The notes: a model not told the origin generated them from the letters alone. A stretch of 64,000 bases of DNA from CADEDH01 sp039029735 (GCA_039029735.1 JBCCFL010000014.1:44656-108655); one strand, 5' to 3'. Numbered from the stretch's first letter, positions 24,145-32,981 are shown. Translations and numbers: made by a program.

Positions 24145-27100
24145 GCTCGGTGTCGGTGGCGAGCACCTGCGAGGCCACCCAATCGAGATGAGGGGCCAGC
24201 GACGACTGGAGGTCGTCGGGCAGGTTGAGGCGGAGCTGCACCCGATCGGTGACCGCCAGGTCGCGATCCTTGCGCAGCTGTTGCACGGCCCGGACGAGGT
24301 CGCGGGCGGTGCCCTCGGCCTCGAGTTCCGGGGTGAGCTCGGTGTCGAGAACCACCACGGCGTTGTTGCCCGGTAGGGGAGCCGCGGCAACCCCGTCGAG
24401 CGGATCGAGACCGAGCTCGAAGTCGTCGCCCTCGAGACGATGGCCAGCGACCTGCACCGAGCCGTCGTCGTTGGCCTCCCACTCACCGGCCTTGGCGGCC
24501 TTGATCACCTTCTGGACGTCGGCCCCGATCTTGGGGCCGAGTACCCGACCATTCGGGCGAAGGCGGAACACGCCGAAGGTCTCCACGTCGTTCGAGATGG
24601 TGATCTCCTTGACGTTGATCTCATCGGCCAGCACGTCGAGGAACGGGCGGATCTGCTCCACGTCGGCACCGGCCACCGTGGCTGACGCCAGCGGCAGACG
24701 CACCCGGAGGCCCCGGTCGTCACGGAGTGACAGCGCGGCCGAGGCTGCATCGCGGAGACGGTCCATCGCGGTGACCAACTCGTCGTCGGCGGGCAGATCG
24801 GCCAGATCTGGCCAGTTCTGGAAGTGCACACTGGCGAGCGCCTCGTCGTCACTCTCGGCGCGTCGGGGCGCGGTCAGCCCGAGCCACATCTCCTCGGCCA
24901 CGAGCGGCAGCAGGGGCGCCATCGTGGTGGTGAGCGTGAGCAGCACGGTGTAGAGCGTGTCGAGCGCCTCGGTGTCGACCTCGTCCGATTGGGTGTTCCA
25001 GAACCGCTCACGGCTCCGGCGGATATACCAGTTGGTGAGCGCGTCAAGGAAGCCCTGGATCGTGGCACAGGCCCCGGCCAGGTCGTAGGCGTCGAGCCTT
25101 GCACCCGTTTCGGCCACCATCTGGCGGGTCTTCGCCAAGATGTAGCGGTCGAGCAGATTGGTCGAGGCCGTCGATCGCTCTGCCTGGTAGCCCTCGGCGT
25201 TGGCGTAAAGGGTGAAGAAGCTGTAGGCGCTCCAGATCGGGTTGAGCACCTGGCGCACCACGTCGCGGATGCCCTGGCCGTCGGCGTCGATCCGCAGGTC
25301 CAGGCCGCGCAGGATCGGCGAACTCATCGAGAACCATCGCAGCGCGTCGGACCCGATGGTGCCGAACACCTCGATCGGGTCGGGATAGTTGCGGAGCTTC
25401 TTGGAGAGCTTCTGCCCTTCACCGTCGAGCACGAGCCCGTGGCAGATCACGTTGGCGAACGCCGGCGCGTCGAACAACGCCACCGAGAGGACGTGCATCG
25501 TGTAGAACCAGCCCCGGGTCTGGTTGATGTACTCCACGATGAAGTCGGCCGGGTTGTTGTTCTCGAACCGTTCCACATTCTCGAACGGGTAGTGGAGCTG
25601 GGCGAAGGGCATCGAACCCGATTCGAACCAGCAGTCGAGCACCTCCGGCACGCGGCGCATCATCGACTGGCCCGTCGGGTCGTCGGGGTTCGGGCGCACG
25701 AGGTCGTCGATGAACGGCCGGTGCAGATCGTCAGGGCGAACGCCGAAGTCGGCCTCCAGCTCGTCGATCGAGCCGTAGACGTCGACGCGGGGGTAGTCGG
25801 GATTGTCGCTGCGCCACACGGGGATCGGCGCGCCCCAGAAGCGGTTGCGGCTGATCGACCAGTCGCGGGCGCCCTCGAGCCACTTGCCGAAGCGGCCGTG
25901 CTGCACGTGGTCGGGGATCCAGTTGATCTTCTCGTTGGCGGCCAGGAGGCGATCGGTGAGGTCGGTCACCCGCACGTACCAGGAGTTGATGGCGCGGTAG
26001 ATGATCGGCGTGTCGGTGCGCCAGCAGTGGGGGTAGTTGTGGTCGTAGGTCTCGTGCCGCAGCACCACGCCCATCGCCTTGAGGTGCTTGATCACCTCGG
26101 GGTTGGCGTCGAACACGTTCTGGCCGGCGAAGTCGGGCACGTCGGCGGTGAACTTGCCTTCGTCGTCGACCGGCACGACCAGGGCGATGCCGGCCGCTTC
26201 GCCAACCGCCTGGTCGTCCTCGCCGAAGCCAGGGGCGATGTGGACCACGCCGGTGCCATCGCCTGTGTCGACGAAGCCGGCCTCCAGCACCACAAAGGCG
26301 TTGGCCTGATCGGCGAAGTAGGGGAGAAGCGGGGCGTACCGGCGCCCGGCCAGCTCACGCCCGGTGACGGTGGCCACGGGCTCGGCGTCACCCAGCTCGG
26401 CGGCGTACCTGGCCAGTGCAGCCGACGCCAGCACGTAGTGCGAGTCGTCGGCGTCGCCGGTGGGCACGATGGCGTACTCGATGTCGGGGCCGACGGCGAG
26501 GGCCAGGTTCGACGGCAACGTCCACGGCGTGGTGGTCCAGGCCAGCATCTTCAGCGGGCCCGGGTCGCCCTCAGCCGGTTCGAGGCTGAAGGCCACGGTG
26601 AGGGCCGGATCCTGTCGGGGGCGGGTGGCGTCGTCGAGGCGGATCTCGAAGTTGGCGAGCGGCGTTTCTGCGCCCCAGGAGTAGGGCATGACGCGGTGGG
26701 CCTCGTAGACGAGGCCCTTGTCCCACAGCTGCTTGAACGCCCACATGACCGACTCCATGTAGGAGAGGTCCATGGTCTTGTAGTCGTTCTCGAAGTCGAC
26801 CCAGCGAGCCTGGCGAGTGACGTACTCCTCCCACTCGGCGGTGTAGCGCAGCACCGAGCGGCGGCACTGGGCGTTGAACGCCTCGATGCCGTAGTTGATG
26901 ATTGCGCGCCGGCCGGAGACGCCGAGCTCCTTCTCGGTCTCCATCTCGGCGGGCAGCCCGTGGCAGTCCCAGCCGAACACACGCTCGACGCGGTGGCCCT
27001 TCATGGTCTGATAGCGAGGAACCACGTCCTTCACGTAGCCAGTGAGGAGGTGCCCGTAGTGGGGGAGACCGTTGGCGAACGGGGGCCCGTCGTTGAACAC

Positions 27101-27259
27101 GTAGCGGCTGCCGCCCTCGTCCTCGTCGGGCCGGCGGTCGACCGAACTCTCGAACGTGCCCTCGGCCTTCCAGCGGGCCAGAATGGCTTGCTCGATCGCC
27201 GGGAAGTCAGCGCGTGCAGGTACCTCGGGATAGGGCGGTGTGGAGACCGATGAAGCCAT
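24074..27259 (-). CDS. ileS: Isoleucyl-tRNA synthetase, eukaryote-like type
   Basis: Charges tRNA-Ile. 1061 residues, longer than the E. coli type (about 940) and close to the mycobacterial enzyme. Class I signatures: NGLPHYGHLLTGYVKD (HYGH at about 66-69) and EGQKLSKKLRNYPDP (KLSKK near 618). The wording around both motifs is that of the IleRS2/eukaryote-like group, members of which are often less sensitive to mupirocin; that property is inferred from family only. The frame is open to 27688 through low-complexity antisense sequence; ATG 27259 (MASSVSTPPYPEVPARADFP) is the natural start. No T-box leader was found upstream. Confidence 0.97.
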   Translation of the reverse strand: MASSVSTPPYPEVPARADFPAIEQAILARWKAEGTFESSVDRRPDEDEGGSRYVFNDGPPFANGLPHYGHLLTGYVKDVVPRYQTMKGHRVERVFGWDCHGLPAEMETEKELGVSGRRAIINYGIEAFNAQCRRSVLRYTAEWEEYVTRQARWVDFENDYKTMDLSYMESVMWAFKQLWDKGLVYEAHRVMPYSWGAETPLANFEIRLDDATRPRQDPALTVAFSLEPAEGDPGPLKMLAWTTTPWTLPSNLALAVGPDIEYAIVPTGDADDSHYVLASAALARYAAELGDAEPVATVTGRELAGRRYAPLLPYFADQANAFVVLEAGFVDTGDGTGVVHIAPGFGEDDQAVGEAAGIALVVPVDDEGKFTADVPDFAGQNVFDANPEVIKHLKAMGVVLRHETYDHNYPHCWRTDTPIIYRAINSWYVRVTDLTDRLLAANEKINWIPDHVQHGRFGKWLEGARDWSISRNRFWGAPIPVWRSDNPDYPRVDVYGSIDELEADFGVRPDDLHRPFIDDLVRPNPDDPTGQSMMRRVPEVLDCWFESGSMPFAQLHYPFENVERFENNNPADFIVEYINQTRGWFYTMHVLSVALFDAPAFANVICHGLVLDGEGQKLSKKLRNYPDPIEVFGTIGSDALRWFSMSSPILRGLDLRIDADGQGIRDVVRQVLNPIWSAYSFFTLYANAEGYQAERSTASTNLLDRYILAKTRQMVAETGARLDAYDLAGACATIQGFLDALTNWYIRRSRERFWNTQSDEVDTEALDTLYTVLLTLTTTMAPLLPLVAEEMWLGLTAPRRAESDDEALASVHFQNWPDLADLPADDELVTAMDRLRDAASAALSLRDDRGLRVRLPLASATVAGADVEQIRPFLDVLADEINVKEITISNDVETFGVFRLRPNGRVLGPKIGADVQKVIKAAKAGEWEANDDGSVQVAGHRLEGDDFELGLDPLDGVAAAPLPGNNAVVVLDTELTPELEAEGTARDLVRAVQQLRKDRDLAVTDRVQLRLNLPDDLQSSLAPHLDWVASQVLATDTELTSDLDPDHKLAGQPIGLDVVPQ

Positions 27260-27308
27260 GCCGTTCACGATATCGGCGGCCCCCAACTCGGGTGGCGAAT
27301 ATGACTGC

Positions 27309-27337
27309 TTGCGGCGCGTAGGGAGATCTCCTACAAT
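27309..27337 (+). promoter_or_regulatory. Sigma-70-type promoter for the TraR/DksA-like operon
   Basis: TTGCGG (27309-27314), 17-bp spacer, TACAAT (27332-27337). This is the best core promoter in the window. Transcription would start near 27344, giving a leader of about 140 nt before the GTG at 27484. It points away from ileS. Confidence 0.7.
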
Positions 27338-27419
27338 ACGCCGACCTTCCCGCCATCCCGTTGGCGAGGCCAGGGTCGGCACTGGGGCCGATCTCCTGGT
27401 CGATGGTGACTCGGTGGGG

Positions 27420-27446
27420 CCGGACCTGCCCTCGTGCAGGGTCCGG
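27420..27446 (+). promoter_or_regulatory. Strong leader hairpin upstream of the TraR/DksA-like gene
   Basis: CCGGACC pairs with GGTCCGG, extended by TGC/GCA with one bulged G and a 6-nt loop. It lies in the 140-nt leader, 37 nt before the start codon. No T-run follows, so it is not a standard terminator; it could stabilise the mRNA or affect translation. Confidence 0.4.
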
Positions 27447-27483
27447 AGGGACCAGCAACCACCATCACACTTGGGACGACATC

Positions 27484-28302
27484 GTGGCACCAGCGAAGAA
27501 GGCGGCCGGTGCAAAGGCCGCCAAGAAGGCAACGGCAGCGAAGCAGACGGGCACCAAGAAGGCGGCCGCCAAGAAGGCCGCCTCCAAGAGCGCCTCCGCG
27601 AAGAAGGCACCGTCCAAGGCCGCCACGAAGAAGGCCGCGGCCGCCACCACGTCCACCAAGAAGGCCACCAAGGCCGCCGCAGCACCAAAGAAGGCCACCA
27701 AGAGCAGCGCTGGTGGGGCGAAGGTGACCAAGGGCACCAAGAAAGCCACCACTTCTGCGTCGAAGGCGGCTAAGAAGGCATCGGCCAAAAAGGCCTCGAC
27801 CCGATCGTCGAACGGCGCGACTCCATCGACTGGGCGCAAGCAGCGCTCCGGGTCTTCCGCATCACCAAAGAAGAGCACGTCTCCCGCCACGATGAGCAAC
27901 ACCTCCACTCCAACGATTCCGCCCGAAGCCGACTACCTCCGAGACCAGGCTTGGCTCGACGGTCAGCGTGAAGCCCTCCATGAGGAGCGGGCCAAGTACA
28001 CCAGCAGTGCCGACCGTCTCGCCGCCGAAGCTGCGGCGCTGATGGCCGACCGAGAGCCTGGCGATGTCCAGTTCGACGAAGAGTCAGGCGAGGGTGACAC
28101 CATCGCCGTCGAGCGTGACCGCGACCTCGCCTTGTCGGCCGCAGCCCGGCAGGCGGTGTCCGACATCGACGCTGCACTCGCCCGGCTCGACAACAACACC
28201 TACGGCATCTGCATCGCCACTGGCGAAGCGATCCCCAAGGAACGCCTCGAGGCGATCCCCGAGGCCGCGGTCACCGTTCACGCCAAGACCGCCATGTTCT
28301 AG
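27484..28302 (+). CDS. TraR/DksA-like protein with histone-H1-like N-terminal domain
   Basis: 272 residues from GTG 27484. Residues 1 to about 135 are Lys/Ala/Ser/Thr-rich (AKKAAGAKAAKKATAAK and similar), like bacterial histone H1 homologues. The C-terminal 137 residues (from M137, SNTSTPTIPPEADYLRDQ) match the TraR/DksA coiled-coil-plus-zinc-finger architecture with ALARLDNNTYGICIATGEAIPKERLEAIPEA. The zinc finger is degenerate: only one of four expected cysteines (YGIC) remains, so zinc binding is unlikely. Relatives bind RNA polymerase or are of unknown role; the tail suggests DNA binding. An internal ATG at 27892 could make the tail-less form but has no ribosome site. lspA follows 11 nt later. 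Confidence 0.82.
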   Translation: MAPAKKAAGAKAAKKATAAKQTGTKKAAAKKAASKSASAKKAPSKAATKKAAAATTSTKKATKAAAAPKKATKSSAGGAKVTKGTKKATTSASKAAKKASAKKASTRSSNGATPSTGRKQRSGSSASPKKSTSPATMSNTSTPTIPPEADYLRDQAWLDGQREALHEERAKYTSSADRLAAEAAALMADREPGDVQFDEESGEGDTIAVERDRDLALSAAARQAVSDIDAALARLDNNTYGICIATGEAIPKERLEAIPEAAVTVHAKTAMF

Positions 28303-28313
28303 CCGAGCCCAGG

Positions 28314-28985
28314 GTGTTCACTCCCACGCGGTCGCTGCTGCTCGCGCTCGTTCCGGCCAGCATCGTGATTGTGCTGGACCAGATCACCAAGGCGTGGGCG
28401 CTTGACGCGCTCGGCCGCGGGCCGTGCGGCCCCGATGGCGACGGCTGTATCGACGTCTTCTGGACCCTGCGGTTCAATCTCGTGTTCAACGAGGGCGCTG
28501 CGTTCAGTACCGGCACGAGCTTTGGCCCGGTGTTCGCCCTCGTGGCCGCCATCATGAGCGGCGTGCTGCTCTACATGGCCAACCAGCGCACCGATCGGCT
28601 CAGCCCGCTCCTGCTGGGCACCGTGGTGGGCGGAGCGATCGGGAACCTGATCGACCGCATCACCCGAGCCGACGACGGGATCGGCAGTGGTGCGGTGATC
28701 GACTTCATCGACTTCCAGTGGTGGCCCGTGTTCAACGTGGCCGACATGGCCGTGGTTGGAGGCGTGATCGCACTGATTGCCCACTCCATGCTCGACCCGA
28801 CTGCGTCCGGCGTTGCCTCGGATCCGCCGGCTGATGGCGGTGCTGGCACCGCTGATGGCATCGGCGCCGGCCCGGATGACCTCAGCCGAGCGGATGACCA
28901 CGACGCGGCAGCCGATGCTGCTCGGGTGCCCGACGACGCCGACGCCGAGCGGGTTCCGGGTGATTCCCCGGCCCCCGACGGGTGA
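28314..28985 (+). CDS. lspA: Lipoprotein signal peptidase
   Basis: Inner-membrane aspartyl protease that cleaves the signal peptide of lipoproteins after diacylglyceryl modification. 223 residues with four membrane segments. Conserved elements: VLDQITKAWA, FNLVFNEGAAFS, GGAIGNLIDRI (first catalytic Asp) and FPVFNVADMA-type motif VFNVADMAV (second catalytic Asp). The last 60 residues form an acidic Asp/Ala/Pro tail beyond the usual end. It supports processing of lipoproteins such as the one at 63503. Start GTG 28314; the stop overlaps the next gene by 4 nt. Confidence 0.96.
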   Translation: MFTPTRSLLLALVPASIVIVLDQITKAWALDALGRGPCGPDGDGCIDVFWTLRFNLVFNEGAAFSTGTSFGPVFALVAAIMSGVLLYMANQRTDRLSPLLLGTVVGGAIGNLIDRITRADDGIGSGAVIDFIDFQWWPVFNVADMAVVGGVIALIAHSMLDPTASGVASDPPADGGAGTADGIGAGPDDLSRADDHDAAADAARVPDDADAERVPGDSPAPDG

Positions 28986-29929
28986 CCGAGCACGTCGACG
29001 ACGAGGTGCCCGGCGCCCTCGACGACCAGCGGGTCGATCGGGTGGTGTCCTTCGTCGCCGATCTGAGCCGACGCGTGGCGCAGGAGTTGATCGCCGCTCG
29101 TGCGGTCAGCCTCGACGGACGGGACGTGACCCGGGCGTCGGAACGGGTGCGGGCCGGTCAGCGGCTGACGTTCTCCTACGAACGCGAGTCGCGCGCCCCT
29201 GAGGCCGATCCGAGCGTTGAGGTACCGGTCGTTCACGTCGACGTCCACGTGGTGGTGGTGGACAAGCCGGCCGGAATGGTGGTGCACCCCGGATCCGGGG
29301 TGCGGGGCGCCACGATGGTGAACGGCCTCCTCGCCCAGTTCCCGGAACTGGCCACCGTTGGCGAGGCCGACCGTCCCGGCATCGTCCACCGGCTCGACCG
29401 GGGCACGAGTGGGCTGTTGATGGTGGCACGCACCGCTGGCGCCCACGCCGCCCTCGTCGGTCAGCTGCAGGAGCGAACGGTGCTTCGGCGCTACGAAACG
29501 CTCGTCGAGGGGCGAGTCGATGCTGAGTCCGGCACGATCGACGCACCACTGGGACGTTCGCCTCGCGACGCCACCCGACGTGCGGTCGTCGCCGATGGGC
29601 TCGATGCTCGCACGCACTACGAGGTGCTGGCCCGCCACCGCGAGCCCGACCGGTCCGGGCCCGCCGCAGTCTGCACCTCGCTGGAGTGCCGGCTCGAAAC
29701 CGGACGGACCCACCAGATCAGGGCGCATCTCAGCGCCATCGGCCACCCCGTCATCGGCGACGTCGACTACGGCGCCGAGAGCGACGCGGTGCTCGGCCGG
29801 GGTCGCCCCTTCCTCCATGCCCGTGATCTCGGCTTCGAGCATCCCACCACGGGCGAGCTGATGATGTTCACTTCACCGCTGCCCGACGATCTCCTGAGCC
29901 GTAGCAGCGGCCTTGTCGAAACTCCCTGA
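28982..29929 (+). CDS. RluA/RluD-family 23S rRNA pseudouridine synthase
   Basis: Converts specific uridines in rRNA to pseudouridine. 315 residues: an S4 RNA-binding domain (about 15-75, RVVSFVADLSRRVAQELIAARAVSLDG) followed by the catalytic domain with VVDKPAGMVVHPG and HRLDRGTSGLLMVA, in which the Asp is the nucleophile, then LETGRTHQIRAHLSAIGHPVIGD. The lspA-rluD pair with a 4-nt GTGA overlap is conserved in many bacteria. RluD type is likely; the exact target positions are not decided by sequence. Confidence 0.94.
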   Translation: MTEHVDDEVPGALDDQRVDRVVSFVADLSRRVAQELIAARAVSLDGRDVTRASERVRAGQRLTFSYERESRAPEADPSVEVPVVHVDVHVVVVDKPAGMVVHPGSGVRGATMVNGLLAQFPELATVGEADRPGIVHRLDRGTSGLLMVARTAGAHAALVGQLQERTVLRRYETLVEGRVDAESGTIDAPLGRSPRDATRRAVVADGLDARTHYEVLARHREPDRSGPAAVCTSLECRLETGRTHQIRAHLSAIGHPVIGDVDYGAESDAVLGRGRPFLHARDLGFEHPTTGELMMFTSPLPDDLLSRSSGLVETP

Positions 29930-29970
29930 CGAGTCGGGCCCCTCGGGGAACGGTCGTGGGACTGCGGCGC

Positions 29971-30588
29971 TCAGGAGCCGGGCGGGTGCCGAGGCGTCGG
30001 GCGCGTGATCACCTCGGAGCGGGGCGGTCGCGGGCGGGCCGAGGAACGCCCCGGCTCGTCGTCACGTCGTAGGCCGAGGGCGATGGTGGCCACGATGCGC
30101 TGCCCAGCGGGGAGGTCGAACTCGGTCTGCAGCGCCGACTCGTGGTCGAACGGGCCGAACAGGCAGGCGCCCCAGCCGCGCTCGGCGGCGAGCAGCAGCA
30201 GGTTCTGCACCACGGCGCCAGCATCCACCCACCAGTACGGCACGGGCCACCGATCGGCGCCGGTACCGCGGCCGGTCCGGGCCTTGTCGGCTTCGGAATA
30301 TCGTTCGAGGTAGCGGTGGGGCTCGGTGGTCACGAGCACCAAGGCGGGTGCATCCAGCAGCTGCTGCCAGCGAAACCCATCACGCCCTGGCGGCGGGAGG
30401 GTGGTGTCCCAGTAGCGGGCGACGAGATCTGGTTCGTCGAGCACGACGAACGCCGTCGCCTGGGTGTTGCCGGCTGATGGGCCTCGGCGTGCGAGGTCGA
30501 GCATCTCGTCCAGCTCAGCCGCGGGGAGCGGATCAGCCCGGAACGCCCGGTGCATCCGTCGGCGAACGATGGCGTCGCGCAGCTCCAT
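29971..30588 (-). CDS. Nitroreductase-family protein
   Basis: FMN-dependent oxidoreductase of the nitroreductase fold, 205 residues. RRRMHRAFRADPLP at the start holds the FMN-phosphate arginines, DLARRGPSAGNTQATAFVVL is the second FMN motif, and GAVVQNLLLLAAERGWGACLFGPF the third. The physiological substrate is unknown; family members reduce nitro groups, quinones or act in cofactor metabolism. The last 30 residues are a Pro/Arg-rich tail. It lies 27 nt after the Rrf2 gene on the same strand, so both are probably co-transcribed and Rrf2-controlled. Confidence 0.88.
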   Translation of the reverse strand: MELRDAIVRRRMHRAFRADPLPAAELDEMLDLARRGPSAGNTQATAFVVLDEPDLVARYWDTTLPPPGRDGFRWQQLLDAPALVLVTTEPHRYLERYSEADKARTGRGTGADRWPVPYWWVDAGAVVQNLLLLAAERGWGACLFGPFDHESALQTEFDLPAGQRIVATIALGLRRDDEPGRSSARPRPPRSEVITRPTPRHPPGS

Positions 30589-30615
30589 GGACCGTGGCTC
30601 CCTCGGCTGGGCGGC

Positions 30616-31059
30616 TCAGGTGGCGTCGGGCCAGGGCCGCTGCCCAGAGGCCATCGACGAGACGTCGGCCAGCGTGAAGGTCTCAAGGCGGGCGCGGATC
30701 TCGTTGCCGACCGTATGCCAGATCGACAACAGCACGCACTGCCCCTCGTGGTCGCAGGCCCCGTCGGTGTGGGGCTGGCCGAAATCGCCGAGGGCGATCG
30801 GGCCGTCGACGGCGCGGATGATGTCGGCGAGGGTGATCTCCGCTGGTGGCCGCGCCAGCACGTAGCCGCCTCCGACGCCCCGCTTGGATCGGACCAGCCC
30901 GGCGCCCTTGAGTGCGAGAAGGATCTGTTCGAGGTAGGGCTGGGGCAGCCCGGTGCGCTCGGCGATGTCACGCACGGTGGTCGGTGTTCCGCCCTCGGCA
31001 TGGAGCGAGAGGGAGAGCAGCGCGCGGCTGGCGTAGTCTCCCCTGGTCGACACCTTCAC
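30616..31059 (-). CDS. Rrf2-family transcriptional regulator
   Basis: 147 residues. Winged-helix domain opening MKVSTRGDYASRALLSLSLHAEG, with IAERTGLPQPYLEQILLALKGAGLVRSKRGVGGGYVLARP, the typical Rrf2 HTH and wing. Only two cysteines are in the usual cluster loop (DGACDHEGQCVLL), whereas IscR/NsrR types have three, so any Fe-S cluster would need another ligand. The GTG start at 31059 is preceded by minus-strand TACGCT and 6 nt, a leaderless geometry. It probably controls itself and the nitroreductase. Confidence 0.9.
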   Translation of the reverse strand: MKVSTRGDYASRALLSLSLHAEGGTPTTVRDIAERTGLPQPYLEQILLALKGAGLVRSKRGVGGGYVLARPPAEITLADIIRAVDGPIALGDFGQPHTDGACDHEGQCVLLSIWHTVGNEIRARLETFTLADVSSMASGQRPWPDAT

Positions 31060-31065
31060 CCCACC

Positions 31066-31071
31066 AGCGTA
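31066..31071 (-). promoter_or_regulatory. -10 hexamer TACGCT of a probable leaderless promoter (Rrf2 gene)
   Basis: Minus-strand TACGCT, then GGTGGG, then the GTG start at 31059. The hexamer is identical to that before the ClgR-type gene at 39608-39613. Confidence 0.5.
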
Positions 31072-31168
31072 CCGGCCACCGTCGGTGCCAGTGCGAACGG
31101 TGGGCGGGCCCGGATGGGTTGGTCCCGACCAGGCACGGTAAACTCGGCCGGCCGCGGAGTAGTCGAAC

Positions 31169-32293
31169 GTGAACCAGCCAGGGGAACCTGTGGACCAACA
31201 GACGCAACCCGTATTACCCGCCTACGGCGAGGGCTGCGTCAGTGATCTCATGCCGGTGATGCTGGGCCTCGCTCCGGACTCACCACTGCCCGTGACCCTC
31301 ACCCCGGACCGGCCCCGCGTGCTGGTGGTGCTCGACGGCCTCGGCTGGGATCAGCTGCGCGAACACGCCGCCGTCCTCCCGACGCTCACCGCCATGACGG
31401 GCGGGCCGATCACCACTGTTGCCCCGTCCACCACAGCCACGGCGCTGACATCGATCACGACCGGCCTCACCCCGGCTGAGCACGGCATGGTCGGCTACCG
31501 AATGATGGTGGACGGCACCGTGTTGAACCTGCTGCGGTGGGGCACCGATCGGATGGGCGACGCCCGTCAGACCCTGCCCCCCGATGTGCTGCAGCCGTTC
31601 CCGCCGTTCCTCGGCGAGGCACCAGCGCTCGTGACCAAGGCCGAGTTCCGCCGGTCTGGGTTCACGGTCGCCCACCTGCGTGGGGGCCGTCTCACGGGGT
31701 ATCGCACCCCGGCGGTGCTGGTGCACGAAGCGGCCCGTCTCGTGCGCGAGGGGGAGCCGTTCGTCTACGCCTACTACGACGGTGTCGACAAGGTGGCCCA
31801 CGAATACGGCCTCGGCTCCACGTACCGGGCCGAGCTGGCCTTTTCCGACCGGCTCGTCGCCGACCTGCTGGCGGCGGTGCCGGCCGGCACCGAGGTGATC
31901 GTCACCGCCGATCACGGCCAGCTCGACTGTCGGGATGGGCTCGTCCCCGTGGCTGAGGATGTGCTGGCGCTCACCACTGGTCTCTCGGGGGAGGGGCGCT
32001 TCCGGTGGCTGCACACGAACGACGGAGCCATCGACGATCTCCTCGCCGGCGCCATCGAGCACCACGGACACAACAGTTGGGTGCGCTCGGCCGAGCAGGT
32101 GCTGGACGAGAAGTGGTTCGGTGGGGCGATGGCCCCCGACGTGCGCGCCCGGCTGGGTGACGTTGCGCTGTTGCCCATTGGAACGCATGCCTTCGAGGAC
32201 CCAGCCGACTCGGGTCCCTTCGAGTTGGTCGGCCGCCACGGCTCGCTCACGTCGGCCGAGATGCTCGTGCCCTGCGTGATGGCCGAGGCCTGA
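31169..32293 (+). CDS. Type I phosphodiesterase/nucleotide pyrophosphatase family protein
   Basis: 374 residues of the alkaline-phosphatase superfamily. Metal ligands and nucleophile are visible: RVLVVLDGLGWDQL (first Asp), TTVAPSTTATALTSITTGLTPAEHG (nucleophilic Thr), YAYYDGVDKVAHEYG, VIVTADHGQLDC (Asp-His) and VGRHGSL near the end. No signal peptide is present, so it appears cytoplasmic. The natural phosphoester substrate is unknown. GTG 31169 has GGAG 9 nt upstream; GTG 31190 is an alternative but its purine run is only 4 nt away. Confidence 0.88.
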   Translation: MNQPGEPVDQQTQPVLPAYGEGCVSDLMPVMLGLAPDSPLPVTLTPDRPRVLVVLDGLGWDQLREHAAVLPTLTAMTGGPITTVAPSTTATALTSITTGLTPAEHGMVGYRMMVDGTVLNLLRWGTDRMGDARQTLPPDVLQPFPPFLGEAPALVTKAEFRRSGFTVAHLRGGRLTGYRTPAVLVHEAARLVREGEPFVYAYYDGVDKVAHEYGLGSTYRAELAFSDRLVADLLAAVPAGTEVIVTADHGQLDCRDGLVPVAEDVLALTTGLSGEGRFRWLHTNDGAIDDLLAGAIEHHGHNSWVRSAEQVLDEKWFGGAMAPDVRARLGDVALLPIGTHAFEDPADSGPFELVGRHGSLTSAEMLVPCVMAEA

Positions 32294-32366
32294 CCCGTAC
32301 TCCGTTCTCAACGGTCCTTCGGTACTGGCCGAGGGGCGACGACTTCAGACAGGTAGAACTGACACC

Positions 32367-32873
32367 ATGACTGATCAACAGCCCGAGACGCCCGAGATCG
32401 TTGACGGCGGCGACGCACCGCAGCCCGACCAGGGCGAGATGACGGTGTCGGAGCCGGCCAAGGTCATGCGGATCGGCACGATGATCAAGCAGCTCCTCGA
32501 GGAGGTACGCGCCACCGACCTCGACGAGGCCGGCCGCGATCGCCTTCGCGACATCTACGAGACGTCGGTGGGTGAGCTCAGTGAGGCCCTGTCGCCCGAC
32601 CTCCGTGAGGAACTGCAGCGGCTGGCGCTCCCCTTCGAGGCCGAGGTGCCCTCCGAGGCCGAGCTCCAGATTGCCCAGGCCCAGCTCGTCGGCTGGCTCG
32701 AGGGCCTGTTCCACGGCATCCAGGCCACGCTCTTCGCTCAGCAGACGGCGGCTCGCCAGCAGCTGGAGATGATGCAACGCTCCCAGGCGCTGCCCCCCGG
32801 GGTCCAGCCCGGTGGCCCTGGCCCTGGCGCCGGCCCCGAGCAGAGCGCCGGCGGAAGCGGCGTGTACCTGTAG
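32367..32873 (+). CDS. bpa: Bacterial proteasome activator Bpa (PafE)
   Basis: ATP-independent ring activator that opens the actinobacterial 20S proteasome for unfolded substrates. 168 residues. The match to the mycobacterial protein is clear in wording: EPAKVMRIGTMIKQLLEEVRA, LDEAGRDRLRDIYE, LSPDLREELQRLALPF, and LQIAQAQLVGWLEGLFHGIQATLFAQQ. The extreme C-terminus is GVYL, corresponding to the GQYL gate-opening motif that docks into the proteasome ring. N- and C-terminal ends are disordered. No proteasome genes lie in the window, so they are expected elsewhere in this genome. Confidence 0.94.
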   Translation: MTDQQPETPEIVDGGDAPQPDQGEMTVSEPAKVMRIGTMIKQLLEEVRATDLDEAGRDRLRDIYETSVGELSEALSPDLREELQRLALPFEAEVPSEAELQIAQAQLVGWLEGLFHGIQATLFAQQTAARQQLEMMQRSQALPPGVQPGGPGPGAGPEQSAGGSGVYL

Positions 32874-32981
32874 CCACCCGCGGTGAGTTCGGTTCGAGCG
32901 GTCGTATCAAGTTGCGCGCAAGGGGGTTGAGCGGGGAGAATTGACGGTCGGGACCAACGGAATCAAGGGGGATTCGGACGC

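Noticed and set aside
24824..27253. 809-codon plus-strand ORF opposite ileS
   Set aside because: It is the exact antisense shadow of ileS, with biased composition and no domain. Long shadow ORFs are expected at this GC content.
27260..27480. T-box leader for ileS
   Set aside because: No GGTGGNACCGCG-like antiterminator sequence is seen on the minus strand; the visible hairpin at 27420-27446 belongs to the opposite transcript.
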